A stretch of DNA of 64,000 nt from Micromonospora sp. DSM 45708 (lineage in GTDB: Bacteria; Actinomycetota; Actinomycetes; Mycobacteriales; Micromonosporaceae). The first letter of the stretch is position 1; every line of letters begins with the position of its first letter. A program made the position numbers and the translations under genes. Positions 1 to 10,808 of the stretch are shown here, piece after piece. Location of the stretch: NCBI RefSeq assembly GCF_039566955.1, contig NZ_CP154796.1, positions 62,001 to 126,000 of the forward strand, in the 5' to 3' direction. The notes under the pieces are model-generated. The model was not told where the DNA came from, did not search any database, and saw nothing but the letters and a program-made list of their open reading frames with translations.

Positions 1-518
1 CGCGGGGCGTCGAGCTGACCGGCGCGATCGTCAACGACGGGGTGCTGGAGCGGCTCGACGAGGTGACCAAGGTCGGCGAGCCGGTGCTGGAGTCGCGCAC
101 CGTCGAGCACCCGTCCTTCCCGGGCGCCGTGGTGCGTACGCCGACGGTGGTCAAGCTGGACGCCGCCGACACCGCGACGTACGCGCGGGAGTGGTTCGGG
201 CCGATCTCGTTCGCCATCGCGACCGACTCGACCGCGCACAGCCTGCGCATCCTGCGCGAGACGGTGGGGGAGAAGGGCGCGCTGACCGCGGCCGTCTACT
301 CCACCGACGAGGCAGTGCTGGACGCGGCCGAGGCGGCGGCGATCGACGCCGGCGTGCACCTGTCCTGCAACCTGACCGGTGGCGTGTTCGTCAACCAGTC
401 GGCGGCGTTCTCCGACTTCCACGGCTCGGGCGCGAACGCGGCGGCCAACTCGGCGCTGACCGACGGCGCGTACGTGGCGAACCGGTTCCGGGTGGTGCAG
501 AGCCGCCGGCACGCGTGA
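1..518 (+). CDS. Aldehyde dehydrogenase family protein, PaaN-like (C-terminal part only)
   Basis: The frame is open from the left edge to a TGA, giving the last ~170 residues of a longer protein. The segment resembles the C-terminal part of an aldehyde dehydrogenase fold: WFGPISFAIA, then a NLTGGVFVNQSAAFSDFHGS stretch like the end of the ALDH active-site domain. It most resembles PaaN, the phenylacetate-pathway aldehyde dehydrogenase of actinomycetes. The catalytic Cys and NAD-binding part lie outside the window, so substrate cannot be judged. The next gene converges on it across a GC-rich tandem repeat. The family is fairly sure; the PaaN name is from memory of the family and is less so. 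Confidence 0.65.
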   Translation, partial: RGVELTGAIVNDGVLERLDEVTKVGEPVLESRTVEHPSFPGAVVRTPTVVKLDAADTATYAREWFGPISFAIATDSTAHSLRILRETVGEKGALTAAVYSTDEAVLDAAEAAAIDAGVHLSCNLTGGVFVNQSAAFSDFHGSGANAAANSALTDGAYVANRFRVVQSRRHA

Positions 519-526
519 GGTGGAAA

Positions 527-590
527 GCGGGGCCCCCGCCGGTGCGGGGCCCCCGCCGGTGCGGGGCCCCCGCCGGTGCGGGGGCCCCGC
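527..590. repeat. 17-base tandem repeat between convergent genes
   Basis: Three perfect copies of GCGGGGCCCCCGCCGGT (527-543, 544-560, 561-577) are followed by a partial fourth copy. Each copy contains GCGGGGcCCCCGC, so any copy can fold alone or with its neighbours on either strand. It fills the gap between two genes transcribed towards each other and probably acts as a bidirectional terminator. Confidence 0.7.
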
Positions 591-604
591 TCACCAGCCG
601 GGCG

Positions 605-1120
605 TCAGGCCGGGCGGCGCATCTGGAGTTCGCGCAGGACCGGGAGCCGGGGGTGCGGGACGCGTACCCCGGTGTCGGTGAAGCCCAGCTTCCGGTAGGC
701 CCGGCAGGCGCGGTCGTTGCCGACCACCACCTCCATCATCAGTTCGGGCCGCCCGCAGGCCCGGGACCAGGCCGCCACCGCGTCCACCAGCGCGGCCAGC
801 AGCCCGGTGCCCCGTCGAGCCGGGGTCACGTAGACCGCGTAGACGAGCGTCAGGCCCGGCTCGTCCGGTGCGGCGATGCCACCGGCGTGGCCGACCAGGC
901 GGGCGTCCGCCTCGGCGACGAACTGGCCGATCTGGTCGCCCCGCGAGACGGTCGCCACCCGGGCTGCGAAGTCCGCGTGCGGGCGCGCGGCGGCCTCGGC
1001 CACCGTCTCCAGGAAGGCCAGTGGGCTGTCGGCCAACATCTCCAGCCGGAGCGCCCGCATCCGGGCGGCGTCCTCCGGGCGGATCCGCCGGACCGTGGGT
1101 GGGACGGGCACGCTGGTCAT
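605..1120 (-). CDS. GNAT family N-acetyltransferase
   Basis: The 171-residue protein has the single GNAT domain layout: an N-terminal RRIRPEDAARMRAL helix, a central strand VYAVYVTPARRGTG that carries the acetyl-CoA pyrophosphate loop (R-R-G-T-G), and the C-terminal NDRACRAYRKLGFTDTG segment that ends most GNAT folds. It should acetylate a small molecule or a protein amine using acetyl-CoA in the cytoplasm; the acceptor cannot be told from sequence. It converges on the PaaN-like gene. The first ATG at 1120 is used; no clear ribosome binding site precedes it. Confidence 0.85.
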   Translation of the reverse strand: MTSVPVPPTVRRIRPEDAARMRALRLEMLADSPLAFLETVAEAAARPHADFAARVATVSRGDQIGQFVAEADARLVGHAGGIAAPDEPGLTLVYAVYVTPARRGTGLLAALVDAVAAWSRACGRPELMMEVVVGNDRACRAYRKLGFTDTGVRVPHPRLPVLRELQMRRPA

Positions 1121-1222
1121 GCCGCATACATACCGGACCGGGCCGGAGCGGGCGCGTCCGGGTGCCGTACCAGCTCCGGAATATGCCCGATTTGTGGTCG
1201 TGCGCGGTCGTCACTCCTCGTG

Positions 1223-1228
1223 TAGCGT
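1223..1228 (+). promoter_or_regulatory. Possible -10 box of the cold-shock gene
   Basis: TAGCGT stands about 115 bases before the cold-shock start codon. If used, the mRNA would carry a ~110-base leader, which suits cold-shock mRNAs whose leader controls translation. No convincing -35 box was found. Confidence 0.35.
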
Positions 1229-1342
1229 GCGATTTCGGTCACCGATTCAGCGGCCGTCGCCGATCGCCGAAACCGGTGTGCCGCCGGTGCCGGTCCGCCG
1301 GTTTCCGGGTGTTGGACGCCGCGCAGAGTGAGGAAGTGCACC

Positions 1343-1546
1343 GTGGCACAGGGCACCGTGAAGTGGTTCAACTCCGAAAAGGGCTACGGCTTCATCGCCG
1401 TCGACGGCGGTCAGGACGTCTTCGTCCACTTCTCCGCGATCGAGATGGACGGCTACAAGGCTCTGGACGACGGCCAGCGGGTCGAGTTCGAGATCGCTCA
1501 GGGCCAGAAGGGCCCGCAGGCCGAGCGCGTCCGCGTCATCGCCTGA
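1343..1546 (+). CDS. Cold-shock domain protein (CspA family)
   Basis: The 67-residue protein is one cold-shock domain: [18 protein letters not shown] holds RNP1 (KGYGFI) and VFVHFSAI holds RNP2, the two RNA-contact motifs. It is a single-stranded nucleic-acid binding RNA chaperone of the cytoplasm. The GTG at 1343 is chosen over an in-frame GTG at 1328 because AGGAAG at 1331-1336 sits six bases before it and the protein then begins as family members do. The gene stands alone. The name cspA is not assigned because actinomycetes carry several paralogues. Confidence 0.95.
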   Translation: MAQGTVKWFNSEKGYGFIAVDGGQDVFVHFSAIEMDGYKALDDGQRVEFEIAQGQKGPQAERVRVIA

Positions 1547-1655
1547 TCGCTGCCGGCCGTCGCCCGCGGCCGAACCACCCCGACCGGGGCTGCGTTGCCG
1601 CCCCGCACCGTGGAAGATCATGAGCCGTTCCAGCCGTCGCCGCTGAGGAGGGCCC

Positions 1656-3020
1656 ATGTCCGACCTGCCCCCGTCGGGTTCCACCGAGCCGGTGCACCCG
1701 GCCGATCCGGCCCGGCCCGCGCCGCCGCCCGCCGGGCCGGTGCCGGAGCAGTCGGGGCCGCCCGGGACGCCGCCCACCGCCGGCCAACCGGCCGTCGACC
1801 CGTGGGCCGACCGGACCGCCGCCGACCGGCCGGACTCCGACCCGGACGCGCCGAACCCGGACGGGTACGGCCCGCCGCCTGCCCACCCGCACCCGTCCGG
1901 CTCGGCCACCCCACCGCCCGGCTGGCCCGCGCCACAGGGCATCCCGCCCGGCTGGCCCGCGCCACAGGGCAGCACCCCGTCCGGCTGGTCCGCGCCGCAA
2001 GGCAGCACCCCGTCCGGCTGGCCCGCGCCGGACGCTGCTCCGCCCGGCGGCTGGAGCTGGCCGGCCACCGGGCCCACCTACCCCGGTCATCCGATGCCGG
2101 GCGCGGCGTACCCCGGTCACCCGATGCCCGGTGCGGCGTACCCCGGTCACCCGGTGCCCGGTGGCTGGTACCCCGGTCCCGACCCGCAGGATCCGCTGGT
2201 CACCCCGCCGTACGCGGGCGTTGGGGGTTGGTTCGCGCGGTGCGCCGGCGCGGTCCGGCGCGGTTGGCGGCAACTCCTGCCGATCATGCTGCTCACCCAG
2301 GGCGTACCGGCGGCGGTGATCTCCGTCCTCTCGCTCTTCCTGGTCCCCACCGACGAGCTGGCGACCGGCCCGGACGGCGCGCCGGTGCTGCCGGACGGCT
2401 ACCTGGGGCAGCTGTTCGCGTTCTACGGCGTGGTCCTGTTCGCCGCGTTGGTCTTCGGTCCGCTCCAGGCGGTCGGTTGGGGCGCGGGCACCTGGGTGGT
2501 CGCCCGGCAGGCGGCCGGGGAGCCGGCCGGCCTCGGCGGCGCGCTCCGGTACGGCGCGCGCCGCGCGCTCGGCCTCTGGGGCTGGACGATCGTCGTCTCG
2601 CTGCTGATCACGGTCGGCGCCTGTCTCTGCCTGCTGCCCGGCATCTACGTCGGGTTCGCGGTCGCGCTGTTCGGCCCGGTCTACCTGTTCGAGCGGCAGG
2701 ACCCGATCGGGCGGTCCTGGCGGATGTTCCACACCCGCTTCGGCATGGTGCTGGGCCGGGTGGCGCTGGTGGCGTGCGCGTTGCTCGCGGCGAGCGTGCT
2801 GGACGTCGTGGTGGGCGCGGTGAGCGGCGCGGCGTTCGGCGCCGATCCGACGTCCGCGCCGGGCACCGCGGTCGGGGCGGTGACGCTGGCCGTGGTCGGC
2901 GCCGCGCTGGCCGCGCCGGCCTACCTCGCGCAGCTCGTCGGGCTGGTCGTCGCGTACGCCGAGCAGCGGGCCCACGAAGGCCCGGTGAACGCGGCCCGAC
3001 TGGCTGCGGAACTCGGCTGA
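1656..3020 (+). CDS. Proline-rich N-terminus with polytopic membrane domain, unknown function
   Basis: The 454-residue protein begins with ~200 residues rich in Pro, Gly and Ala. These include three copies of an [13 protein letters not shown] repeat (near residues 145-170) and repeats of PPGWPAPQG. The rest has about six hydrophobic segments, starting at [23 protein letters not shown]. It resembles actinobacterial membrane proteins annotated near the glycerophosphodiester phosphodiesterase membrane domain, but no catalytic motif is seen. GAGGAGGG lies just before the ATG. The function is unknown; the N-terminal low-complexity arm probably faces the cytoplasm. Confidence 0.8.
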   Translation: MSDLPPSGSTEPVHPADPARPAPPPAGPVPEQSGPPGTPPTAGQPAVDPWADRTAADRPDSDPDAPNPDGYGPPPAHPHPSGSATPPPGWPAPQGIPPGWPAPQGSTPSGWSAPQGSTPSGWPAPDAAPPGGWSWPATGPTYPGHPMPGAAYPGHPMPGAAYPGHPVPGGWYPGPDPQDPLVTPPYAGVGGWFARCAGAVRRGWRQLLPIMLLTQGVPAAVISVLSLFLVPTDELATGPDGAPVLPDGYLGQLFAFYGVVLFAALVFGPLQAVGWGAGTWVVARQAAGEPAGLGGALRYGARRALGLWGWTIVVSLLITVGACLCLLPGIYVGFAVALFGPVYLFERQDPIGRSWRMFHTRFGMVLGRVALVACALLAASVLDVVVGAVSGAAFGADPTSAPGTAVGAVTLAVVGAALAAPAYLAQLVGLVVAYAEQRAHEGPVNAARLAAELG

Positions 3021-3034
3021 GCGGTGCGGTCGTG

Positions 3035-3061
3035 CTTGCACTCGGCTAGGGAGAGTGCTAA
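3035..3061 (+). promoter_or_regulatory. CIRCE-like operator 1 (imperfect)
   Basis: CTTGCACTC, nine bases, then GAGTGCTAA. The right half matches the CIRCE consensus exactly; the left half departs at its first three positions. It overlaps a promoter-like pair, TTGCAC at 3036 and TAAACA at 3059 with 17 bases between, so HrcA bound here would cover the promoter. Confidence 0.7.
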
Positions 3062-3069
3062 ACAAGTCA

Positions 3070-3096
3070 TTGGCACTCGCGTACGGTGAGTGCCAA
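3070..3096 (+). promoter_or_regulatory. CIRCE operator 2 (perfect inverted repeat)
   Basis: TTGGCACTC, nine bases (3079-3087), then GAGTGCCAA. The two nine-base arms are exactly complementary. This is the HrcA repressor site of chaperonin genes and lies just downstream of operator 1, within the likely start of the groEL transcript. Confidence 0.9.
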
Positions 3097-3111
3097 TGGT
3101 CGGGGCGGTAG

Positions 3112-4917
<1,806 letters not shown>

Positions 4918-4939
4918 GTCCAGCTTCACCCAGTACGCC

Positions 4940-4977
4940 GGAAGGGGGCGGGCCGCGTCAGCGGTCCGCCCCCTTCC
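4940..4977 (+). terminator. groEL terminator hairpin
   Basis: GGAAGGGGGCGG (4940-4951) pairs perfectly with CCGCCCCCTTCC (4966-4977) across a 14-base loop, 23 bases after the groEL stop. There is no T-run, which is usual in this group. Confidence 0.85.
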
Positions 4978-4986
4978 GCGTCCGCG

Positions 4987-5205
4987 TCAGGTGGGCAGCG
5001 GGCGTTGGTTGCGTCGCTTGTGTGCCCGGTCGTACGGCGGCAGCAGCCGTCTCGGCTCGTCCACCGGCTGCCGGGGCTCCTCCACGGCCGGCTGGTCCGC
5101 GGCGTCCTGCTCGGCGTCGCCCACGTCGAGCCGTTCGGTGGGCAGCTCGCCGGCCGGGCGCCGGCCCGTCGCCGGGCCGTCGGTCCGTTCGTCATCCGTG
5201 GTCAT
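4987..5205 (-). CDS. Small charged hypothetical protein (72 aa)
   Basis: The 72-residue product is hydrophilic, rich in Arg, Asp, Glu and Pro, with no hydrophobic segment and no recognisable motif. It is likely disordered. It is called as a gene because AGGAGG lies six bases before the ATG at 5205 and because it fills the space between the groEL terminator and the next promoter region. No function is proposed. Confidence 0.55.
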   Translation of the reverse strand: MTTDDERTDGPATGRRPAGELPTERLDVGDAEQDAADQPAVEEPRQPVDEPRRLLPPYDRAHKRRNQRPLPT

Positions 5206-5389
5206 TGCGCGCCTCCTCTGCCCCTCGAACGGTAGGGGCCGGTCGATGGGCGTGGAGGGCGAACGGCGTTATGCCCGATTGATGGCTCTTCACGCCGATA
5301 GACCGGGTGTCCGGTGCCGGCGGGGCGTCGGCGATGCTGTGGGCATGGAGCACGTGTCCAGAGTGCCGCGACCGGGTGCTCCACGTGTG

Positions 5390-6322
5390 CTACCGGGTGC
5401 GCCCCTGAAGGGCCTTCCGGTAGAGGAAGAAGACGCGCTCGATCCGGGCCCCGGCCGCACCCGAGTAGAACGGCACCGGGCCGACCCAGCCGATCTGCGC
5501 CTCGGTGAACCCGGCCGCCGCCTGGTCGCGGAGGCAGCGGCGCAGCAGCACCCCACCGATCCCGGAACCCTCGGCCGCCGGGGCGGTGCCCATCGGCCCG
5601 AACCAGCTCGGCCGCGCCGACCCGTACGCGGCGAAGCCGAGGATCTCGCCGTCCCGCTCGGCCAGGTGCGCGCCCGCGTCCGGGCGGCCCACCGAACCGG
5701 CCAGCTCACCGTCCCAGGCGCCGCCGAACGTGGCCCGGGCGAACGCGGCCAGCGCCGGCAGGTCCGTGGACGTGGCCCGGCGTACCGTCACGCCCTGCCC
5801 GGCCAGCCGCCGCTCGCTGGCCTCGGTGGGACGCAGCGCCGCCGACCCCTCGGCCAGCGTGGCGGTCATGTTCCAGGCGGTCCGGTCCTGCCGGTAGCCG
5901 AGCCGCAGCGCGGCGCAGACCGCCGGCGTGTAGCGGACGTCGATGCCGGGCCAGGCGTAGTACGGCGGGTTGCCGGCGAGCAGCACCTCGGACGCGCCGA
6001 GCGCGGCCAGCCGGCCCTCCGCGTCGGCCAGCAGCGCCGCGCCGATCCCCCGGCGGCGCTCCGCCGGGGCCACCGCGACCAGGTCGACGTGACCGAGCCG
6101 CGGATCGGTCGCCGACCGGGACCCGACCAGGACCCCGAGCAACGTGCCGTCGCGGACCGCGCCGAGCCGCAGCACCGGCCGGTCGGCCGCCGCCCGCTCC
6201 GCCAGCGTGGCCACCACGGCCGGCGCCTCGGCCGCGTCCTCCGGCAGGTCCAGCGACCGCCGGCAGAGTGCGACGACCTCGGGCAGACGGTCCCGGCCCA
6301 GCTCGATGATCTCCACGTCCAT
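5390..6322 (-). CDS. Tandem GNAT acetyltransferase
   Basis: The 310-residue protein has two GNAT-like halves. The first (about 1-165) carries VDLVAVAPAERRRGIGAALL, a good acetyl-CoA loop. The second (about 175-305) keeps the fold but has a weak loop, GTAPAAEGSGIGGVLL, followed by AQIGWVGPVPFYSGAAGARI, the usual last strand and helix. Such duplications occur in mycothiol synthase and in several small-molecule acetyltransferases; this one lacks specific MshD features, and a real mshD lies elsewhere in the window. TAGGGT at 6331-6336 stands eight bases before the ATG, consistent with a leaderless start. Confidence 0.8.
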   Translation of the reverse strand: MDVEIIELGRDRLPEVVALCRRSLDLPEDAAEAPAVVATLAERAAADRPVLRLGAVRDGTLLGVLVGSRSATDPRLGHVDLVAVAPAERRRGIGAALLADAEGRLAALGASEVLLAGNPPYYAWPGIDVRYTPAVCAALRLGYRQDRTAWNMTATLAEGSAALRPTEASERRLAGQGVTVRRATSTDLPALAAFARATFGGAWDGELAGSVGRPDAGAHLAERDGEILGFAAYGSARPSWFGPMGTAPAAEGSGIGGVLLRRCLRDQAAAGFTEAQIGWVGPVPFYSGAAGARIERVFFLYRKALQGRTR

Positions 6323-6355
6323 GGTCGCCGACCCTAGGCCATTCCGGCAGGGTTG

Positions 6356-8866
6356 TTAACCGGCCCGCGCCGCCCGCACCGCCGCGTACGCGTCGACCAG
6401 GCCGGCGCCGACCAGGTCGTGGGTGCCGCCACAGGTCGTGCCGGCCGGAACGGTGACCGGGGTGGCGGTCCCGGTGAGGATCTCCCGGGTCCGCGCCAGG
6501 TCCCCGATCAGCGCCGGGTTCGCCGACCACATCAGCGCCACCACGCCGGCCACCTGCGGTGTCGCCATCGAGGTGCCGTCCAGGGTGGCGTACCCGCCGC
6601 CGGGGAACGCCGACGGCACCGCCGCGCCGGGCGCCACCAGGTCGGGTTTGGGAACCTCCCCGGTCGGGCCCCGGCTGGAGAACTCGGTGAGCCGGCGGGC
6701 CCGGTCGACCGCACCGACCGTGAGCACGTCCGGGTACGGCGCCGGCGGGTCGACGATCGACCCGCAGTACGGGCCGGTGTTGCCGGCGGCGGCCACCACC
6801 AGGATGCCGGCCGCGGCCAGCGCGGCGGTCGCCGGGCGCAACGCCCCCGGATCGCACCCCTCCAGCGGGGGGCAGCCCCACGAGTTGGTCAGCACGTCCG
6901 GCGCGCGCTGCGGCCGGCCGTCGGTCAGCGGGTTCCCGCCCGGCGGGAACGGCGCCAGCATGAACTGGAGGCAGTCGAGGTAGCGGGCCGGGCTGCCGAG
7001 GTTGCGGTCCAGGTTGACGCAGCCCACCCAGCTCGCCCCGGGCGCCACCCCGATCCCGTCGCGGCCCACCGCGCTGCCGAGCGTGTGGGTGCCGTGGCCG
7101 CCCCGGTCGGCCGGCGTGCGGCGGTGCTCCCACGGGTCGTACCAGGAGTCGTCGCCGCCCCGGAACCCGGGTGCCAGCGCCGGGTGCCGGCCGTCCACCC
7201 CGGAGTCGGAGCTGCCCACCACCACGCCGGCGCCGGTGACGCCCAGCTCCGACCAGACCCGGTCCGCGCCGATCAGCGACACGTTCCAGGTGGGGCCGGT
7301 CGGCGCCGGGGTGTCGCCCCGGGCCGGCGGCGCCGCCGCGGGCAGCGGACGCGGGCGCTGGTCGACCAGCACCCGGGCCACCTCGGGCCGGCCGGAGAGC
7401 CACGCCCGGATGCCCGGCCCGCCGTCCGTCTCGATGGCGTTGACCAGGTAGTACGGCGTCGGGTTCAGGCGCAGCCGGGTCAGCGTGCGGCGCAGGTCGC
7501 CCTGCGTGCGGTCGGCGGTCGCCACCAGCCGCCGGTAGACCTCGGCGGCCCGCGCGTCCCGCCCCGCCCGGCCCGGCGCGCCGGCCGGCAGGCCGCTCAG
7601 GTCCGCCTGCTCGCGCAGCACCACCAGCAGCCGCTCGCCGTACAGGCCCGGCTGGCCGGGGACCACGTACACCACCGCCACGGCGGCCAGCAGGGCCCCG
7701 GCGGCCAGCCCGGCCACGCCCCGGCGGGGCACGCCGGCGCGGCGGCGGGCGAGCAGCACGGCGTACCCGACGGCGAGCAGCACCGCGACGGCGAACGCCG
7801 CGCCGGTGCCCACCGCGACCCAGAACGGCACGTCGCGGCTGCTGGCCAGCAGCAGGGTGATCTCCTCCGGGTCGGTGAGGGCCAGCGGGCCGGCCAGCGC
7901 CAGGCCGACCAGCCAGCGCGCCGGTGTCGCCCCGGCGGGACGGCCGGCACGCCGGGCCGCGGCCTCCAGCGCGGCCAGCACGAAGCCGAGCGGCGGCAGC
8001 AGCACCAGGCCCGGCAGTTGCGCGCCGGACTGCCCGGCGCCGGCGGCCAGCATCGTCAGCGTGACGCCCGCGACCAGACCACCGACCAGCACCAGCCGGA
8101 CCGGCCGGGGCGTCGGCCCGGCGGCGAACGCGGCCCAGAACCCGGGGCCGAGCAGCACGCCGGCCAACACGCCGAACGCGGCGGCGGCCAGGCCGGCGAG
8201 CAGCGTCTCCAGCGCGCCGCCCAGCGCGCCCACCCACACCCAGGGCAACAGGACCGCCAGCCCGGCGGCCACCGCCAGCAGCGGCACCGCGTCGGGCCGC
8301 GCACCCCCGCGACCGGCCGGCCCGGTTCCGCCGTCCGCCGCCCTCGGGCCGGTCCGTCCGGCCGTCGTCGCCGGGCCGTCCGCCGGGATGGGGCCGGGGG
8401 GCCCGGCGGTGGCCGCCGGAATGGGCGGGCGGTGGCGGGTGAGCCGGGCGGCGGCGAACGCCAGCAGCGCGGCGGTCGCCGCCAGCGCCGCCAGGTACGC
8501 CTCGTGGTGCACCGGCGGGAGCGCCCGGAGCAGTGTCGCCGCGCCCAGCGTCGCCGCGCCGCCGGCCCACGCCCGCCCGGCCGCGCGCAGCGCCGGGGAG
8601 CGGGGCAGCAGCGCCAGCGCCAGCACCGGCGCGCCGACCAGCAGCACGGTGCCCGCCGCGACCACCGGCCAGACCGCCACCGCCCGGTCCAGCCCGGTGA
8701 CCAGCACCACCTGGTCGACCAGCCAGCCGGTGACCTGGCCGGGCACGGTCACCAGCACCGCCCAGACGCCGGCCGCGACCGCCGCGACGACCGGCCACGG
8801 CCCGGTCTCGCGCGGCGACGGCGGGGGTACGGGCGCAGCGGGCGGGCCGGTCAGCATGGTCATCAC
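6356..8866 (-). CDS. S8 (subtilisin-like) serine protease fused to a polytopic membrane domain
   Basis: Residues ~20-405 of this 836-residue protein hold about nine or ten hydrophobic segments with no known enzyme motif. Residues ~465-505 resemble an I9-type propeptide. Residues ~525-836 are a subtilase with the complete triad: Asp554 (SSDSGVDG), His591 (GGHGTHTLGS) and Ser766 (GTSMATPQVAG), and Asn696 for the oxyanion hole. Paired Cys residues in the catalytic domain suggest it folds outside the cell. Ordinary subtilases have a signal peptide, so the long multi-pass N-terminus is unusual. The start could be GTG 8866, ATG 8863 or ATG 8857. Confidence 0.9.
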   Translation of the reverse strand: MMTMLTGPPAAPVPPPSPRETGPWPVVAAVAAGVWAVLVTVPGQVTGWLVDQVVLVTGLDRAVAVWPVVAAGTVLLVGAPVLALALLPRSPALRAAGRAWAGGAATLGAATLLRALPPVHHEAYLAALAATAALLAFAAARLTRHRPPIPAATAGPPGPIPADGPATTAGRTGPRAADGGTGPAGRGGARPDAVPLLAVAAGLAVLLPWVWVGALGGALETLLAGLAAAAFGVLAGVLLGPGFWAAFAAGPTPRPVRLVLVGGLVAGVTLTMLAAGAGQSGAQLPGLVLLPPLGFVLAALEAAARRAGRPAGATPARWLVGLALAGPLALTDPEEITLLLASSRDVPFWVAVGTGAAFAVAVLLAVGYAVLLARRRAGVPRRGVAGLAAGALLAAVAVVYVVPGQPGLYGERLLVVLREQADLSGLPAGAPGRAGRDARAAEVYRRLVATADRTQGDLRRTLTRLRLNPTPYYLVNAIETDGGPGIRAWLSGRPEVARVLVDQRPRPLPAAAPPARGDTPAPTGPTWNVSLIGADRVWSELGVTGAGVVVGSSDSGVDGRHPALAPGFRGGDDSWYDPWEHRRTPADRGGHGTHTLGSAVGRDGIGVAPGASWVGCVNLDRNLGSPARYLDCLQFMLAPFPPGGNPLTDGRPQRAPDVLTNSWGCPPLEGCDPGALRPATAALAAAGILVVAAAGNTGPYCGSIVDPPAPYPDVLTVGAVDRARRLTEFSSRGPTGEVPKPDLVAPGAAVPSAFPGGGYATLDGTSMATPQVAGVVALMWSANPALIGDLARTREILTGTATPVTVPAGTTCGGTHDLVGAGLVDAYAAVRAARAG

Positions 8867-8916
8867 GGTACGGCCGGGACGTGTCGCCGTGGCGTGCGGA
8901 CGGCTACCGTGGACGG

Positions 8917-10734
8917 GTGCGCGACCCCAACGTGTCCCGATCCGTGGCCGGCCAGCTCTCCGCCGAGCGCCGCGCCGACGACCTGCGCCGGCTCCGCGCC
9001 GAGCGGTTCGACGTGCTGATCATCGGTGGTGGGGTGACCGGGGCGGGCGCCGCGCTGGACGCCGCCTCCCGGGGGCTGAAGGTCGCCCTGGTCGAGGCGC
9101 GCGACTACGCCGCCGGCACGTCCAGCAGGTCCAGCAAGCTGATCCACGGTGGCCTGCGCTACCTGGAACAGTTGGAGTTCCACCTGGTCCACGAGGCGCT
9201 CACCGAGCGCGGGCTGCTCGCCACCCGGCTCGCCCCGCACCTGGTCCGCCCGGTGCCGATCCTGGTGCCGCTGCCGGCCGAGGGCGGCGTACGCGACCTG
9301 CCCCGACGGGTCCTCCGCCGCTCCTACTACGGGCTCGGCGTGGCCGCGTACGACGTGTTCGCCGGGGTGTTCGGCGGTGGGCGCGGCATGCCGCTGCACC
9401 GGCACCTCACCCGCGAGGGCGCCCGCCGGATCTTCCCCAGCCTGCGGCCCGACACGCTGGCCGGCGCGATCCGCTACTACGACGGCCAGGTCGACGACGC
9501 CCGCCTGGTGGTCACGCTGGCCCGCACCGCGGCCAGTCTCGGCGCGACGGTCGTCACCAGCGCCCGGGCGGTCGGCCTGATCCGCCAGGCCCGCGAGGTG
9601 ACCGGCGTCCGGGTGCGGGACCTGGAGGCGCCGGCCGGTTCGCCGGACGCCGAGTTCGAGGTCCGTGCCCGCACCGTGATCGCCGCGACCGGCGTGTGGA
9701 GCGACGACATGTCGCGGATGCTCAACGACGTCGGGCTGCGTCCCGGCCTGCGCGTCCGGGCGTCGAAGGGCGTGCACCTGGTGGTGCCGCGCTCGGCGAT
9801 CGTCGGCGAGACCGGGCTGATCCTGCGCACCGCCACCAGCGTGCTCTTCGTCATCCCGTGGGGCGGCCACTGGATCATCGGCACCACCGACACCGACTGG
9901 CAGCTCGACCGGTCCCACCCGGCCGCCACCGCGCGTGACATCGACTACCTGCTGGAACAGGTCAACACCGTGCTGGACCGGCCGCTGACCACCGCCGACA
10001 TCGAGGGCGTCTACGCCGGGCTGCGCCCGCTGCTCTCCGGCGAGGCGGATTCCACCTCCAAGCTGTCCCGGGAGCACGCCGTGGTCGAGCCGATGCTCGG
10101 CCTGCTGCTGGTGGCCGGCGGGAAGTACACGACGTACCGGGTGATGGCCTCCGACGTGGTCGACCACGCGGCACGCCGGCTCGGCCGGGCCCGTCCGTCG
10201 CGCACCGCCGACCTGCCGCTGCTCGGCGCCGACGGGTACGCCGCCATGTGGCGGGACCGGGCCGACCTGGCCCGCCGGCACCGGGTGCCGGTCGGGGTGG
10301 TGGAGCACCTTCTGGAGCGCTACGGCACCCTCACCCTGGATCTGCTCGCCCTGGTCGACGCCGATCCGCTGCTGGGCTCGCCGCTGGCCGGCGCCCCGGA
10401 GTACCTCGCCGCCGAGGTCACGTACGCGGCCCGGGCCGAGGGCGCGCTGCACGTGGAGGACGTGCTCACCCGGCGTACCCGGATCTCCATCGAGACCAGC
10501 CACCGCGGCCTGGAGTCGGCGGAGCACGTCGCGGAGCTGATGGGCGCGGTGCTCGGCTGGGACGCGGCGACGCGCGCCCGGGAGGTCGCCCACTACCGGG
10601 CGCGGGTGGAGGCCGAGCGGGCGTCGCAGCTCATGCCGGACGACGTCGCGGCCGACGCGGCCCGGCTCGGCGCGCCCGACGTGCGGGGCTTCGCGGCCGA
10701 CCGGGGCACCGACCTCCCGGCCTCGCCCCGCTAG
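8917..10734 (+). CDS. glpD: Glycerol-3-phosphate dehydrogenase, FAD-dependent
   Basis: The 605-residue enzyme oxidises sn-glycerol 3-phosphate to dihydroxyacetone phosphate and passes electrons to the quinone pool at the membrane. It has the FAD dinucleotide motif VLIIGGGVTGAGAALDAASRG near the N-terminus, the GTSSRSSKLIHGGLRYLEQ block typical of GlpD, and a C-terminal domain with EDVLTRRTRISIE. GTG at 8917 is preferred over the in-frame GTG at 8881 because TACCGT at 8905-8910 lies six bases before it, which fits a leaderless start. The protease gene diverges from it by a short gap. Confidence 0.93.
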   Translation: MRDPNVSRSVAGQLSAERRADDLRRLRAERFDVLIIGGGVTGAGAALDAASRGLKVALVEARDYAAGTSSRSSKLIHGGLRYLEQLEFHLVHEALTERGLLATRLAPHLVRPVPILVPLPAEGGVRDLPRRVLRRSYYGLGVAAYDVFAGVFGGGRGMPLHRHLTREGARRIFPSLRPDTLAGAIRYYDGQVDDARLVVTLARTAASLGATVVTSARAVGLIRQAREVTGVRVRDLEAPAGSPDAEFEVRARTVIAATGVWSDDMSRMLNDVGLRPGLRVRASKGVHLVVPRSAIVGETGLILRTATSVLFVIPWGGHWIIGTTDTDWQLDRSHPAATARDIDYLLEQVNTVLDRPLTTADIEGVYAGLRPLLSGEADSTSKLSREHAVVEPMLGLLLVAGGKYTTYRVMASDVVDHAARRLGRARPSRTADLPLLGADGYAAMWRDRADLARRHRVPVGVVEHLLERYGTLTLDLLALVDADPLLGSPLAGAPEYLAAEVTYAARAEGALHVEDVLTRRTRISIETSHRGLESAEHVAELMGAVLGWDAATRAREVAHYRARVEAERASQLMPDDVAADAARLGAPDVRGFAADRGTDLPASPR

Positions 10735-10808
10735 GCCGACCCGAACCCGACCCCTAACGGCCGCTCGACGGCTAGTGCGCGCTACCTACGGAAGTGTAGG
10801 TTTCCCGC

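Noticed and set aside
5346..5383. Inverted repeat TGGAGCAC / GTGCTCCA after the GNAT gene
   Set aside because: Only eight pairs with a 22-base loop; weak as a terminator and expected by chance at this GC level.
5706..8798. Open frame of 1030 codons on the minus strand in another frame of the protease gene
   Set aside because: The translation is almost only Gly, Arg, Ala and Pro, a frame shadow of the S8 protease and GNAT genes.
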